A stretch of DNA of 64,000 nucleotides from assembly GCF_003355155.1 (NCBI RefSeq), contig NZ_CP031320.1:5757367-5821366 (forward strand), given 5' to 3'. Below, piece by piece: positions 7,809 through 15,997 of this stretch. The stretch's first letter is position 1. The number at the start of each line of letters is the position of its first letter. The translations under genes were made by a program, and so were the position numbers. The DNA is from Streptomyces armeniacus (GTDB taxonomy: Bacteria; Actinomycetota; Actinomycetes; Streptomycetales; Streptomycetaceae). The notes beneath the pieces are model-generated. The model was not told the DNA's origin, ran no database searches, and was given only the letters and a program-made list of their open reading frames with translations.

Positions 7809-9441
7809 GGGCTCCGTACGGACCCGGGCCGCGGTCGGCGCGACCCTCGTCGTGGCGGTCGCGCTCATCGCCGCGGGCCTGGCCGTCGTCGCCGCGCTGC
7901 GGGGCGGGCTGGCGGACAACGCGCGGCTGAAGGCCGAGTCGGAGGCGCGCGAGGTCGCGGCGCAGGTCAGCGACGCCACCGTACGGAAGCTCGCCGACGT
8001 GGACGGCCTGGACAGCGACGACCCCGTGCAGATCGTGAACGCGGACGGCAAGGTGCTCGGCGCGTCCGAGGGGCTGCGCGGGCGCCCGGCGCTCGGCGGC
8101 TTCGACCGGCCGCCCGAGAAGCGGCCCGACCCGGAGCCCAGCACCATCCGGCCCACCGGGAGGGACGACGACGGCCGTACGGACGACTCCGACGACTCCG
8201 GATCCGACCCCGACGACGCGGACGACAGCGACTCCGACTCCGGCTCCGACGCCGACGACTCAGACGACGCGGACGACGACCGCGACGACCGCCAGGGCCG
8301 TGGCCGCGGCTCCGACCCCACCCCGATCGTCACCACGCCGCCCCCCGAGCCCGTGGAGCTCGACCGCGACAGCGACGACGCGACCCTCAGCCTCCCCGTC
8401 GACGACGACGGCGAACTCGCGAGCGGCGACGGCGTCACCGGTGAACAGGACTTCCGCGTCGTCGCCGTCCAGTCCCTCACCCGCGACGGCACCCCCGTGA
8501 GCGTCTACGCCGGCACGTCGCTGGCCGGCCAGGAGCAGGCCGTGTCCTCCGTCAGCCGCGCCATGCTGATCGGGCTGCCCGCCGTGCTGGCCGTCGTCGG
8601 CGGCGTCACCTGGCTGGTGACCCGGCGCGCGCTGCGGCCCGTGGAGGGCATCCGGCGGGGGATGGCCGACATCACCGCGAGCACCGACCTGTCCCGCCGA
8701 GTGCCCGAGCCCGCCGCCCGCGACGAGGTGGCGCGGCTGGCCCGTACGACCAACGAGACGCTCGCCGCCCTGGAGACCTCCGTGGACCGGCAGCGCCGCT
8801 TCGTGGCCGACGCCTCCCACGAACTGCGCAGCCCCATCGCGTCCCTCCGCACCCAGCTGGAGGTGGGGGCCGCCCACCCCGAACTGCTCGACGTGGACGG
8901 CGCGGTGCAGGACACCGTACGGCTCCAGGCCCTCGCCGCCGACCTGCTCCTCCTCGCCCGGCTGGACGCGGGGGGGAGGCCGGGCGAGGGGCGGGTGGCG
9001 CTGACCGGGCTCGTACGGGAGGAACTGGAGCGGCGCACCGGCGACCCGCACCCGGTGGCCGCCACCGAACTGGCGGACGTGACCGTTACGGGCTCACGCG
9101 CGCAGCTCGCGCGGGTGCTGGGCAACCTGCTGGACAACGCGCAGCGGCACGCCGCCGCGGCGGTACGGGTCTCGGTGCGGCGGGAGGACGGCCGCGCCGT
9201 ACTGGAGGTCGCCGACGACGGGGAGGGCGTGCCGGAGCCGGAACGGGAGCGGATCTTCGAGCGTTTCGTACGCCTCGACGACGCCCGCAGCCGCGACGAC
9301 GGCGGCGCGGGCCTGGGCCTGGCCATCGCCCGCGACGTGGCCGTGCGGCACGGCGGCACGCTGTCGGCGACGGACGCCCCGGAGGGCGGCGCCCTGCTCA
9401 CGCTGAACTTGCCTGCACAATCAAGCCCGTCCGGCGATTGA
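7801..9441 (+). CDS. Membrane sensor histidine kinase with acidic extracytoplasmic loop
   Basis: 546 aa. First membrane helix about 15-35, second about 255-275 (AMLIGLPAVLAVVGGVTWLV), then HAMP (ALRPVEGIRRGM), phospho-acceptor His340 in ADASHELRSP and the HATPase N, G1 and G2 boxes (NLLDNAQRHA, ADDGEGVPEP, GGAGLGLAI). The sensor loop carries a long Asp/Ser-rich disordered segment at about residues 120-165, echoing the Asp repeats of the PepSY protein. The last eight residues and the stop codon come from a dispersed intergenic repeat (9416-9447), so the natural C-terminus may have been replaced. GTG start overlaps the regulator gene. Confidence 0.93.
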   Translation: MRRGSVRTRAAVGATLVVAVALIAAGLAVVAALRGGLADNARLKAESEAREVAAQVSDATVRKLADVDGLDSDDPVQIVNADGKVLGASEGLRGRPALGGFDRPPEKRPDPEPSTIRPTGRDDDGRTDDSDDSGSDPDDADDSDSDSGSDADDSDDADDDRDDRQGRGRGSDPTPIVTTPPPEPVELDRDSDDATLSLPVDDDGELASGDGVTGEQDFRVVAVQSLTRDGTPVSVYAGTSLAGQEQAVSSVSRAMLIGLPAVLAVVGGVTWLVTRRALRPVEGIRRGMADITASTDLSRRVPEPAARDEVARLARTTNETLAALETSVDRQRRFVADASHELRSPIASLRTQLEVGAAHPELLDVDGAVQDTVRLQALAADLLLLARLDAGGRPGEGRVALTGLVREELERRTGDPHPVAATELADVTVTGSRAQLARVLGNLLDNAQRHAAAAVRVSVRREDGRAVLEVADDGEGVPEPERERIFERFVRLDDARSRDDGGAGLGLAIARDVAVRHGGTLSATDAPEGGALLTLNLPAQSSPSGD

Positions 9442-9447
9442 GGGCCC
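9416..9447. repeat. Dispersed CCCGTCCGGCG-TTGAGG element supplying the kinase stop codon
   Basis: AAGCCCGTCCGGCGATTGAG here matches, with small changes, the repeat at 62375-62397 and its inverted partner at 62471-62487. I recall this as a common Streptomyces intergenic repeat. The TGA of the kinase gene lies inside it. Confidence 0.6.
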
Positions 9448-9450
9448 CCG

Positions 9451-9469
9451 CGACGGCCCGAGGCCGTCG
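9451..9469. terminator. 8-bp stem terminator between convergent kinase and MarR genes
   Basis: CGACGGCC (9451-9458) pairs with GGCCGTCG (9462-9469) around a 3-nt loop, between the rightward kinase stop and the leftward MarR stop. Confidence 0.7.
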
Positions 9470-9530
9470 TTGATGCCGCCGGGCCCTCGGGCGTCGTGGT
9501 TCTCGCCGTCGCGGCGGGAGCAGGTGGCGG

Positions 9531-10004
9531 CTAGACGCCGCGCAGTCTGTGCAGGTGTTCGGCGACCGGCGTGAGTGCCTTCTGCAGGTCCGCCAGCGCT
9601 TCCGGTGGCAGCTGGCTGATGAAGTGCCGCCGTACGGACGCGACATGGTGCGGCGCGACGTTCCGCATCGTGTCCCAGCCTTGCTGCGTCAGCACCGCGA
9701 ACAGCCCGCGCTTGTCGGAGTCACAGCTCTCGCGGCGCACCAGGCCGCCGTTCTCCATGCGGGTGATCTGGTGCGAGAGGCGGCTCTTCGACTGGAGCGT
9801 GCGCGTGGCCAGCTCGCTCATCCGCATCCGGTGGTCCTCGGATTCGGAGAGGTTGACCAGGATCTCGTAGTCGTTGTTCGTGAGGCCGAACGGCTGGAGG
9901 TCGCGCTCCAGTTGATGCATCAGAAGTCGGCTTACGTCGAGGTGCGTACGCCACACCCGCTGCTCGTCCTCGGTGAGCCAGAGACTGCCGTTTTCGGTGT
10001 CCAT
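9531..10004 (-). CDS. MarR-family transcriptional regulator
   Basis: 157-aa winged-helix regulator. The core spans about residues 35-125 with LTNNDYEILVNLSES, the recognition region TLQSKSRLSHQITRMENGGLVRRES and the wing DKRGLFAVLTQQG. The ligand is unknown. A TAAGGT box on the same strand ends 8 nt before the ATG, so transcription is probably leaderless from its own promoter. The upstream AIM24 operon runs in the same direction and ends 48 bp away, so read-through is possible. Confidence 0.92.
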   Translation of the reverse strand: MDTENGSLWLTEDEQRVWRTHLDVSRLLMHQLERDLQPFGLTNNDYEILVNLSESEDHRMRMSELATRTLQSKSRLSHQITRMENGGLVRRESCDSDKRGLFAVLTQQGWDTMRNVAPHHVASVRRHFISQLPPEALADLQKALTPVAEHLHRLRGV

Positions 10005-10012
10005 ACCACGCG

Positions 10013-10018
10013 ACCTTA
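10013..10018 (-). promoter_or_regulatory. -10 box for leaderless marR-type gene
   Basis: TAAGGT on the minus strand fits the TANNNT pattern of Streptomyces -10 boxes and lies 8 nt upstream of the MarR-type ATG at 10004, leaving no room for a ribosome site. Confidence 0.5.
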
Positions 10019-10052
10019 CCCAGAGATCTGTACTGGCGTGTTCACGGTCAGT

Positions 10053-10835
10053 TCACAGTCCGAAACGGCGCTGCAGACCGCCGAGCTGTCCGGGCGTCCT
10101 GGGCGTCTGCTGCCCGCCCTGCCGCGTCCCGTCGCCGCCTCCGCCACCGCCCGGCACGCCCGCCTGCCGCGGTACGGCGCCGGTGGCCAGGTCCCCCATC
10201 AGCACCTCGGTGGACTGGATGAGCACCGACCCCGTCCCCACGAACTCGAACTGGTGCTCCTCGCCCGACGCCCCGCCCATCCCGGTCAGCGCCCGCAGCC
10301 CGCCCAGTACGCCCCGCATGTACCGGTGGTCGTAGTGGTGGCACGGCGACGGGCAGTCGGCCCAGCCGACCAGCGCCTGCGGGTCGACCCGTACGGGCGG
10401 CTCGACGAAGTGCACCTCGCCGTTGGAGGCGGCCACGAAGGTGCCGGTGCCGATGAGGGTGAGAAAGCCGGGGATGATCGACTGCTTCAGCGACAGCGTC
10501 GGCTCGAAGGCGAGCAGGTTCCCGGACCGGATGGTGAGGTTGCCCTGCTCCAGGTCGTACGAGTTGACGTCGAACGCCCGGTCCGCGAGCAGCATCTTCC
10601 CCTGCCCCTCGGCGACGACCCAGTCGGCGGCGTGCAGCGGTGAGTGGAAGCTGCCGGCGACGAGCCGGTCGAGCGGGCCGTGGCCGATGCCGTTGAAGTC
10701 GATCTGCCCGTAGTAGGCGACCATCTTCCCCTTCTGCAGGAACCACTGGCCGCGCAGGTCGACGCAGAACGTGTACGGGTTGACGTTGTCGTTGGCCGGC
10801 AGCGTGTGGAAGTCCAGGGCGTCCGTGGCGTTCAC
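10053..10835 (-). CDS. AIM24-family protein (third of three)
   Basis: 260 aa. AIM24/TIGR00266 proteins form a double-stranded beta-helix; their bacterial role is unclear. The NPYTFCVDLRGQWFLQKGKMVAYYG opening and the VRVDPQALVGW strand are typical. It has a Cys-Pro-Ser-Pro-Cys-His-His patch (ADCPSPCHHYDHRY) and a Gly-rich low-complexity tail after residue 225. The GTG at 10835 overlaps the upstream gene's TGA by 4 bp (GTGA), so the two are coupled. Confidence 0.88.
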   Translation of the reverse strand: MNATDALDFHTLPANDNVNPYTFCVDLRGQWFLQKGKMVAYYGQIDFNGIGHGPLDRLVAGSFHSPLHAADWVVAEGQGKMLLADRAFDVNSYDLEQGNLTIRSGNLLAFEPTLSLKQSIIPGFLTLIGTGTFVAASNGEVHFVEPPVRVDPQALVGWADCPSPCHHYDHRYMRGVLGGLRALTGMGGASGEEHQFEFVGTGSVLIQSTEVLMGDLATGAVPRQAGVPGGGGGGDGTRQGGQQTPRTPGQLGGLQRRFGL

Positions 10836-11515
10836 AGCTTCTCCTCGCTCGCCTGTACGTAGACCGTGCCCTCGCCGGACAGCTCCAGCTGGAACGCCTC
10901 GCCCGAGCCGCGGCCGACCATGTCGCGCCAGCCGAGCGCGGTGGACAGCTTGTTGCGTACGTCGCCGTGGTGCGCCACGTACGCCTGCGGGTCGACATGG
11001 ACGGGACGGCCACCGGTGACGGGCAGCTGGATGACGCCGCCGTGTGCCATGACGGCCACGCCGCCGGTGCCCTTCAGCGTGGTCGTGAACAGGCCCTGGC
11101 CGGTGACCTGGCCGCGGACCATGCCCATCACGCCGCCCTGCGAGCCCATGAACATCGTGCCCTGCTCGAGCGTGCCGTCGAAGGCGAGCAGCCGGTCGGC
11201 CTCGACGTAGAGGGTGTCCCCGGAGAGCTCGATGACCTGGATGTGGTGGCCGCCGTGCCCGAACCACACCTGGCCCGGTGGGGTATCCCCAGGGCCGCCA
11301 GGCCCGAGGGGAACTTCCACGGTCATCAGCGGGGCGGCCTCGCCCGCGACGCGGCGGCCGATCATGGACATCACGCCGCCCTGCCCGCTCTGCATGTTCG
11401 GCGTGAAGGACACCTCGCCCTTGTACGCGATCATCGCGCCGCGCTGGCTGAACAGCCGCTGACCGGGGGCCACCTGGGCCTCCACCATCTTCGCGCTGAC
11501 CTCGCGGAAGGGCAT
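10832..11515 (-). CDS. AIM24-family protein (second of three)
   Basis: 227 aa, the same beta-helix family. Features include GQRLFSQRGAMIAYKGEVSF, repeated Gly-rich turns (MGSQGGVMGMVRGQVTGQGLF) and the VDPQAYVAHHGDV strand. Its ATG at 11515 shares one base with the stop of the upstream AIM24 gene, and its own stop overlaps the downstream start. The three proteins are thus made in fixed proportion and may assemble together. No membrane segment. Confidence 0.9.
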   Translation of the reverse strand: MPFREVSAKMVEAQVAPGQRLFSQRGAMIAYKGEVSFTPNMQSGQGGVMSMIGRRVAGEAAPLMTVEVPLGPGGPGDTPPGQVWFGHGGHHIQVIELSGDTLYVEADRLLAFDGTLEQGTMFMGSQGGVMGMVRGQVTGQGLFTTTLKGTGGVAVMAHGGVIQLPVTGGRPVHVDPQAYVAHHGDVRNKLSTALGWRDMVGRGSGEAFQLELSGEGTVYVQASEEKL

Positions 11516-12165
11516 CAGATCTCACCTCCGAGCGTGTTCCGCTCGCTGGGCTGCACGTAGACGAGCCCGTCGCCCTCGAAGCGGATCTGGAACGACTCGC
11601 CGGAGCCCTCGCCGAACATCGTCCGGAAGCTCACCCCGGACTGGAAGTCCTGCCGCAGGCTGCCGGTGTGCGCGACGTACGCGCCCGGGTCGACCTGCAG
11701 CGGCGTGCCCGGTGTGACCCGGAGGATGACGGCCGGTCCGTCGGACATGAGCGCGGCCTGGCCGCTGCCCTCGACGGTGGTGGTGAACAGGCCGTTGCCC
11801 TGCGAGGCGCCGCGCAGCCCGGTGAAGGCGGTGCCGGTGCGCAGCGTGCCCTCGGCGCAGAGCAGATTGCTGGACTCGACGTGCAGCGTCTCGCCGTTCA
11901 GCCGGACGAGGCTGATGTCGCTCGCGCGGTCCGCGAAGTAGCAGGTGCCCTGGCCCTTCACCTCCATCACGGTCATCTGCTCGCCGGTGAGCCGCCGGGT
12001 GACCATGCCGCGCAGGCCCTCACCGCCGCCGGACATCTTCTTGAACGCCATCTGGCCGTCGTAGGCGACCATCGAGCCGTTCTTCGCCTTGACGGCGTCG
12101 CCGGCCAGTGTGACGGCGAGCACCTTGCTGCCCTGAAGGAGGAACTGAGCCACAAGGGTGAACAT
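11515..12165 (-). CDS. AIM24-family protein (first of three)
   Basis: 216 aa, first gene of the AIM24 operon. It carries KAKNGSMVAYDGQMAFKKM, the GLFTTTVEGSGQAALMSDG turn and VDPGAYVAHTGSLRQDF. The ATG at 12165 lacks a convincing ribosome site; an in-frame GTG at 12153 is the alternative and would remove four residues. The 141-bp region upstream is shared with the divergent DUF3817 gene. Confidence 0.87.
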   Translation of the reverse strand: MFTLVAQFLLQGSKVLAVTLAGDAVKAKNGSMVAYDGQMAFKKMSGGGEGLRGMVTRRLTGEQMTVMEVKGQGTCYFADRASDISLVRLNGETLHVESSNLLCAEGTLRTGTAFTGLRGASQGNGLFTTTVEGSGQAALMSDGPAVILRVTPGTPLQVDPGAYVAHTGSLRQDFQSGVSFRTMFGEGSGESFQIRFEGDGLVYVQPSERNTLGGEI

Positions 12166-12306
12166 AACCGGCCCGCGGGAGCGGAGACCAGGGCCCGCAC
12201 CCGGCCCGTGCCCGGAACCGGACCCGTACGGGGGCGCGCGGGGGCCGCCTGAGACAATGGGCGGGTTCCGACACCCACAGCCCGATCCCCGACAAAAGGC
12301 ACTCTC

Positions 12307-12666
12307 GTGGACATCAAGACCGCCGCCGCCCTGCACCGTCTGCGCCTCGTCTCCGTGCCGGAGGCGCTCTCGTTCCCGGCGCTGCTCCTCTTCGGTTCGC
12401 TGCTGAGCCGGGTCTCCGACATCGACTTCCTGATGATGCCGCTCGGGCTGATCCACGGGCTGCTGTTCGTCACGTACGTCGTGCTGCTCGCGGACGTGTG
12501 GAACCGCACGAAGTGGCCGCTGAAGCGGGTGGCGTTCTTCTTCGTGCTCGCCGTGCTGCCGTTCGGCGGCCTGTACGGCGACCGCGTGCTGCGCCGTGAG
12601 GAGCAGGCCGGAGTGATCGCCGCGCGGGCCCGCACGGAGCGCGTCGAGGGCACCGTCAAGCCCTGA
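12307..12666 (+). CDS. DUF3817 integral membrane protein
   Basis: 119 aa with three or four hydrophobic segments (ALSFPALLLFGSLL, FLMMPLGLIHGLLFVTYVVLLADVW, VAFFFVLAVLPFGGLYGD). DUF3817 proteins carry the central G-x-x-H-G-x-x-F/Y pattern, seen here as GLIHGLLFVTY. Function unknown; the family often lies near MarR regulators. A second copy is at 17903. GTG start at 12307. A hairpin terminator follows at 12699. Confidence 0.88.
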   Translation: MDIKTAAALHRLRLVSVPEALSFPALLLFGSLLSRVSDIDFLMMPLGLIHGLLFVTYVVLLADVWNRTKWPLKRVAFFFVLAVLPFGGLYGDRVLRREEQAGVIAARARTERVEGTVKP

Positions 12667-12698
12667 CGCGACGGCCGGAGCGCGGCTGAACGCGTGCC

Positions 12699-12721
12699 TG
12701 CCGTACGCCTCACGTACGGCA
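12699..12721 (+). terminator. 9-bp stem terminator after the DUF3817 gene
   Basis: TGCCGTACG (12699-12707) pairs with CGTACGGCA (12713-12721) around a 5-nt loop, 33 bp after the DUF3817 stop. Confidence 0.7.
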
Positions 12722-12829
12722 CGGACTTCTGACGGCGTGTGACCCCCGCACGGCCCCTCCCGGTTCGACACGGACTGACATGTCCCTTTTGGTTAGGTAT
12801 GTCAGCCGAGTTGACCTGCTGGAGGGACT

Positions 12830-14617
12830 GTGCCGCCGGAGGGCTACGACTACGAGACACACAGCCGAATCGCCGGGCCGTACGCCACGGCCGGCCCCGA
12901 GTACCGGGTGCGCTACCGCAGCCTGCTGTCCCGGGAGCCGCACCGCATACGTGCGATAGCCCTGATGGCCGCGGCCCCCTCGGTCTCGCTCGTGCTGCTC
13001 CTCTGGCTGATGTGGCCCTCGCACTGGACGCGCCGGGACAACGGCGCCCTGTGGCTGGTCGTCGTCGACGGGCTGATGCTCATATCCATCGGCCTGATCG
13101 AGCTGTTCCGCTTCGTCAACGTCATATCCGTGGTCCACGCCGCGCTCGTCGCCCGCGACCCCGTGCCCGTACGCCCGAAGAAGGGCAGCAGCGTCGCGTT
13201 CCTCACGACGTACGTGCCGGGCAAGGAACCGATCGCGATGGTACGGGCGACCCTCACCGCCGCCGTACGGCTGCGGCACCGCGGCCGGCTGCACGTCTGG
13301 CTGCTGGATGAGGGCGACGACCCGGAGGCCAAGGCGCTCTGCGCGGAGCTGGGCGTACGGCACTTCACCCGCAAGGGCATAGCCGACTGGAACCGGCCGC
13401 GCGGCCCGCACCGCGCCAAGACCAAGCACGGCAACTACAACGCCTGGCTCGACGCGCACGGCGACGACTACGACTTCTTCGCCTCCGTCGACACCGACCA
13501 CGTGCCGCTGCCGAACTATCTGGAGCGGATGCTCGGCTACTTCCGCGACCCGGACGTCGCGTTCGTCGTCGGACCGCAGGTGTACGGCAACTACGAGCGG
13601 GCCGTCACCAAGTTCGCGGAGAGCCAGCAGTTCCTCTTCCACGCGCTGATCCAGCGGGCGGGCAACCGCTACGGCTCCCCGATGTTCGTCGGCACGAACA
13701 ACTGCGTGCGCATCGCCGCCATCAAGTCCATCGGCGGGCTCTGCGACTCGATCACCGAGGACATGGCGACCGGATTCGAGCTGCACCGGCGCCGCAATCC
13801 GAAGACCCGACGCCCCTGGCGTTCCGTGTACACGCCGGACGTGCTCGCCGTCGGCGAGGGGCCGGTCTCCTGGACCGACTTCTTCACGCAGCAGCTGCGC
13901 TGGTCCCGCGGCACGTACGAGACGCTGTTCAAGCAGTACGGCCGCACCTCGCACCGGCTGTCCGCGGGGCGGCTGTTCAGCTACTCGCTGATGCTCGCCT
14001 ACTACCCCATGAGCGCTCTGACCTGGATGCTCGGCGCCCTGAGCTGCACCCTGTTCCTGTGGTTCGGGGCGTCCGGGACACAGGTCTCGCCGTCCGTCTG
14101 GCTCATGCTCTACACCGACGCGGCGGCCCTCCAGATCGGGATCTACCTCTGGAACCGGCGGCACAACGTCTCGCCGCACGAGCCCAAGGGCTCCGGCGGC
14201 CTCGCCGGGATGGCCATGTCGGCGCTCTCCGCGCCCATCTACGCCCGCTCGCTGGCATCCGCCGCGCTGCGCCGCCCGTGCCGCTTCGTGGTCACGCCCA
14301 AGGGCGGCTCGGCGAGCCTCGACCAGCCCGCCACCTTCCGTACGCATCTGGCCTGGGCCGGCGTGATGGGCTTCTCGCTGCTGGCCTCGGTGGTGCTTGG
14401 CCACACGCACGTGGCGATGCGGATGTGGTCCCTGCTCGCGCTGGTCGTGGCGCTGGCTCCGGCGGCGTGGTGGTACTGCGAGTACCGCGACGGGCGCCCG
14501 CCCGGCGGGAACCTCATACGCGACCGCCGTACGGTGCGCGGCGAGGGCGTCATGCTCGGCGAGAAGACGCCGGTGCACAGCGAGCCGGAACCGGCGCTGG
14601 CGACGAGCTCCGGCTAG
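12830..14617 (+). CDS. Membrane GT2 glycosyltransferase, cellulose-synthase-like
   Basis: 595 aa. Processive GT2 enzymes polymerise a beta-linked polysaccharide at the inner membrane and move it outward. Two N-terminal membrane helices (about 45-65 and 75-110) precede the catalytic domain, whose motifs appear in order: DEGDD (about 160), DTD in ASVDTDHVP (about 221), TED (about 309) and QQLRW (about 353). At least four C-terminal helices follow. There is no PilZ domain, so no c-di-GMP control of the BcsA type. GTG at 12830 follows GGAGGG closely; a slightly later start is possible. The TAG stop lies inside the inverted repeat of a MITE-like element, so the C-terminus may have been altered by insertion. 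No partner genes adjoin. Confidence 0.88.
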   Translation: MPPEGYDYETHSRIAGPYATAGPEYRVRYRSLLSREPHRIRAIALMAAAPSVSLVLLLWLMWPSHWTRRDNGALWLVVVDGLMLISIGLIELFRFVNVISVVHAALVARDPVPVRPKKGSSVAFLTTYVPGKEPIAMVRATLTAAVRLRHRGRLHVWLLDEGDDPEAKALCAELGVRHFTRKGIADWNRPRGPHRAKTKHGNYNAWLDAHGDDYDFFASVDTDHVPLPNYLERMLGYFRDPDVAFVVGPQVYGNYERAVTKFAESQQFLFHALIQRAGNRYGSPMFVGTNNCVRIAAIKSIGGLCDSITEDMATGFELHRRRNPKTRRPWRSVYTPDVLAVGEGPVSWTDFFTQQLRWSRGTYETLFKQYGRTSHRLSAGRLFSYSLMLAYYPMSALTWMLGALSCTLFLWFGASGTQVSPSVWLMLYTDAAALQIGIYLWNRRHNVSPHEPKGSGGLAGMAMSALSAPIYARSLASAALRRPCRFVVTPKGGSASLDQPATFRTHLAWAGVMGFSLLASVVLGHTHVAMRMWSLLALVVALAPAAWWYCEYRDGRPPGGNLIRDRRTVRGEGVMLGEKTPVHSEPEPALATSSG

Positions 14618-14822
14618 GGCCTGTCGTCAAAGTAGCGCTGTCCGCCGAAGGCGGTGCCCACGGCGTCCGGTGCGTGCAGCTGCAAGGCGGAGTGCCGTCC
14701 TCGTAGTGGGCTACTCGGGCGGTGCGACAACGCAGGGGGCACCTCCCGGGCCGTCAAGGCCCAGGGGGAAGATGTGCGTGCAGGGCGTCGTGGGCAAGGC
14801 GGGACTTTGACGACAGGCCCTA
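14615..14822. mobile_element. MITE-like element with perfect 19-bp terminal inverted repeats
   Basis: TAGGGCCTGTCGTCAAAGT at 14615-14633 is the exact reverse complement of 14804-14822. The 208-bp interior has no credible gene. CTAG occurs at both outer edges, suggesting a TA or CTAG target duplication as made by IS5 or IS630-family transposases. It is therefore probably a non-autonomous element moved in trans. The left TAG is the stop codon of the GT2 gene. Confidence 0.8.
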
Positions 14823-14877
14823 GCGCGGGCGGGGCCGTACGGCGGTGGCGGGCCGTCGTACGGGAGGGCGCCCGCGG

Positions 14878-15897
14878 TCAGTCCGTACGGCCGTCGCCCG
14901 GCACGTCGCCCGTCGCCAGGGCGATGCCCAGCGGCGTCCGCTCGTACCGCACCTGGTGCCGTACGCGGTGCGAGGTGAGCAGGCCCGCGGCGCGCAGCGT
15001 TGCGAGGTGCACGGACACGGAGGACGGCGCCAGGCCGAGGCGGTCCGCGAGCGCGGTGGTGGTGGCGGGCTCGCCGAGCGCGGAGAGCACGGCGGCGCGG
15101 TTCGGGCCGAGCAGCCGCGCGAGCGCCGCCGGGATGCCGCCTGCGGCGCCGCCGGGTCCGGGCCCGGACCACAGCGAGCCGATGCCGCGCGCCGGATAGA
15201 CGACGGCGGACGGCCACGGCGGCCGGAACCCGCTGATCACGTCCGGCCAGACGAAGACGCTGGGGATCAGGATCAGCCCGCTGCCGTCGAGCCGCCGGGA
15301 GAAGTCGACGGAGCGCTCCACGGTGAGGGTGCCGTCCGCCCAGGTCACCTGCGGATGCAGGCCCTCGAACAGCGCGGCCAGCCCGCCCTCGCCCAGCCGC
15401 CGGGTGTGGAAGAGGATGTCCGCCTCCAGCAGCGCGCGCAGCCGCGGCCAGTACGGCTCGATCAGCGCCTCCCAGGCCCGCGTCGTGGCGTCGGCCAGCG
15501 CCTGTACGGCGGCGGCGGGGTCGGAGAGCATGGCGCGGCCCGCGGCGGACTCGGCCGCGCCCGGGGTGTCCGCCAGGGAGCACGCGATCTCCTCCCGCGC
15601 CAGCTCCGGATCCGTCTCCCGTACGCGCGCGATCTCGTCGTCGAACGACGTGAGCGGGCTGTCGGGGAGCGGGGCGAGGAAGTCCGGGGTGTAGCCGCGT
15701 GCGGGCATCAGCAACCACAGCCGCTGCAGCCGGAGTTCGCGTGCGGCCGGGGCGCTGCGCCGCAGCCACGGCAGGTGGTGGCCCCACTGCCCGGGGCGTG
15801 TCAGCAGCCGTACGGCCTCCTGCGTCTCCCACGCGGGGGACAGCGCGAAGCGGCAGCGCAGCAGGTCCTCGGCGCCGAAGTGCAGCCGGAACGGCAT
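14878..15897 (-). CDS. ArsR-like winged-helix transcriptional regulator
   Basis: 339 aa. An N-terminal ligand or oligomerisation domain of about 260 residues precedes a C-terminal ArsR-type winged helix (LSALGEPATTTALADRLGLAPSSVSVHLATLRAAGLLTSHRVRHQVRYE). This layout is common in Streptomyces regulators located beside exporters. GGAGG lies 8 nt before the ATG at 15897. It is divergent from the MFS gene at 15998 with 100 bp between, so it most likely represses that transporter and responds to its substrate. Confidence 0.88.
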   Translation of the reverse strand: MPFRLHFGAEDLLRCRFALSPAWETQEAVRLLTRPGQWGHHLPWLRRSAPAARELRLQRLWLLMPARGYTPDFLAPLPDSPLTSFDDEIARVRETDPELAREEIACSLADTPGAAESAAGRAMLSDPAAAVQALADATTRAWEALIEPYWPRLRALLEADILFHTRRLGEGGLAALFEGLHPQVTWADGTLTVERSVDFSRRLDGSGLILIPSVFVWPDVISGFRPPWPSAVVYPARGIGSLWSGPGPGGAAGGIPAALARLLGPNRAAVLSALGEPATTTALADRLGLAPSSVSVHLATLRAAGLLTSHRVRHQVRYERTPLGIALATGDVPGDGRTD

Positions 15898-15997
15898 CGG
15901 CACCCCTCCGTTCCCCGACCCGTACGGGTGTCGCCCGGATGATTCGCCCTGACCCGAAAGACTACGTCCGCCGCCGGCCGCCCGGCACGCTGCGCTC

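Noticed and set aside
14624..14822. Small gene inside the MITE-like element
   Set aside because: No ribosome site or family; the perfect terminal inverted repeats explain the segment.
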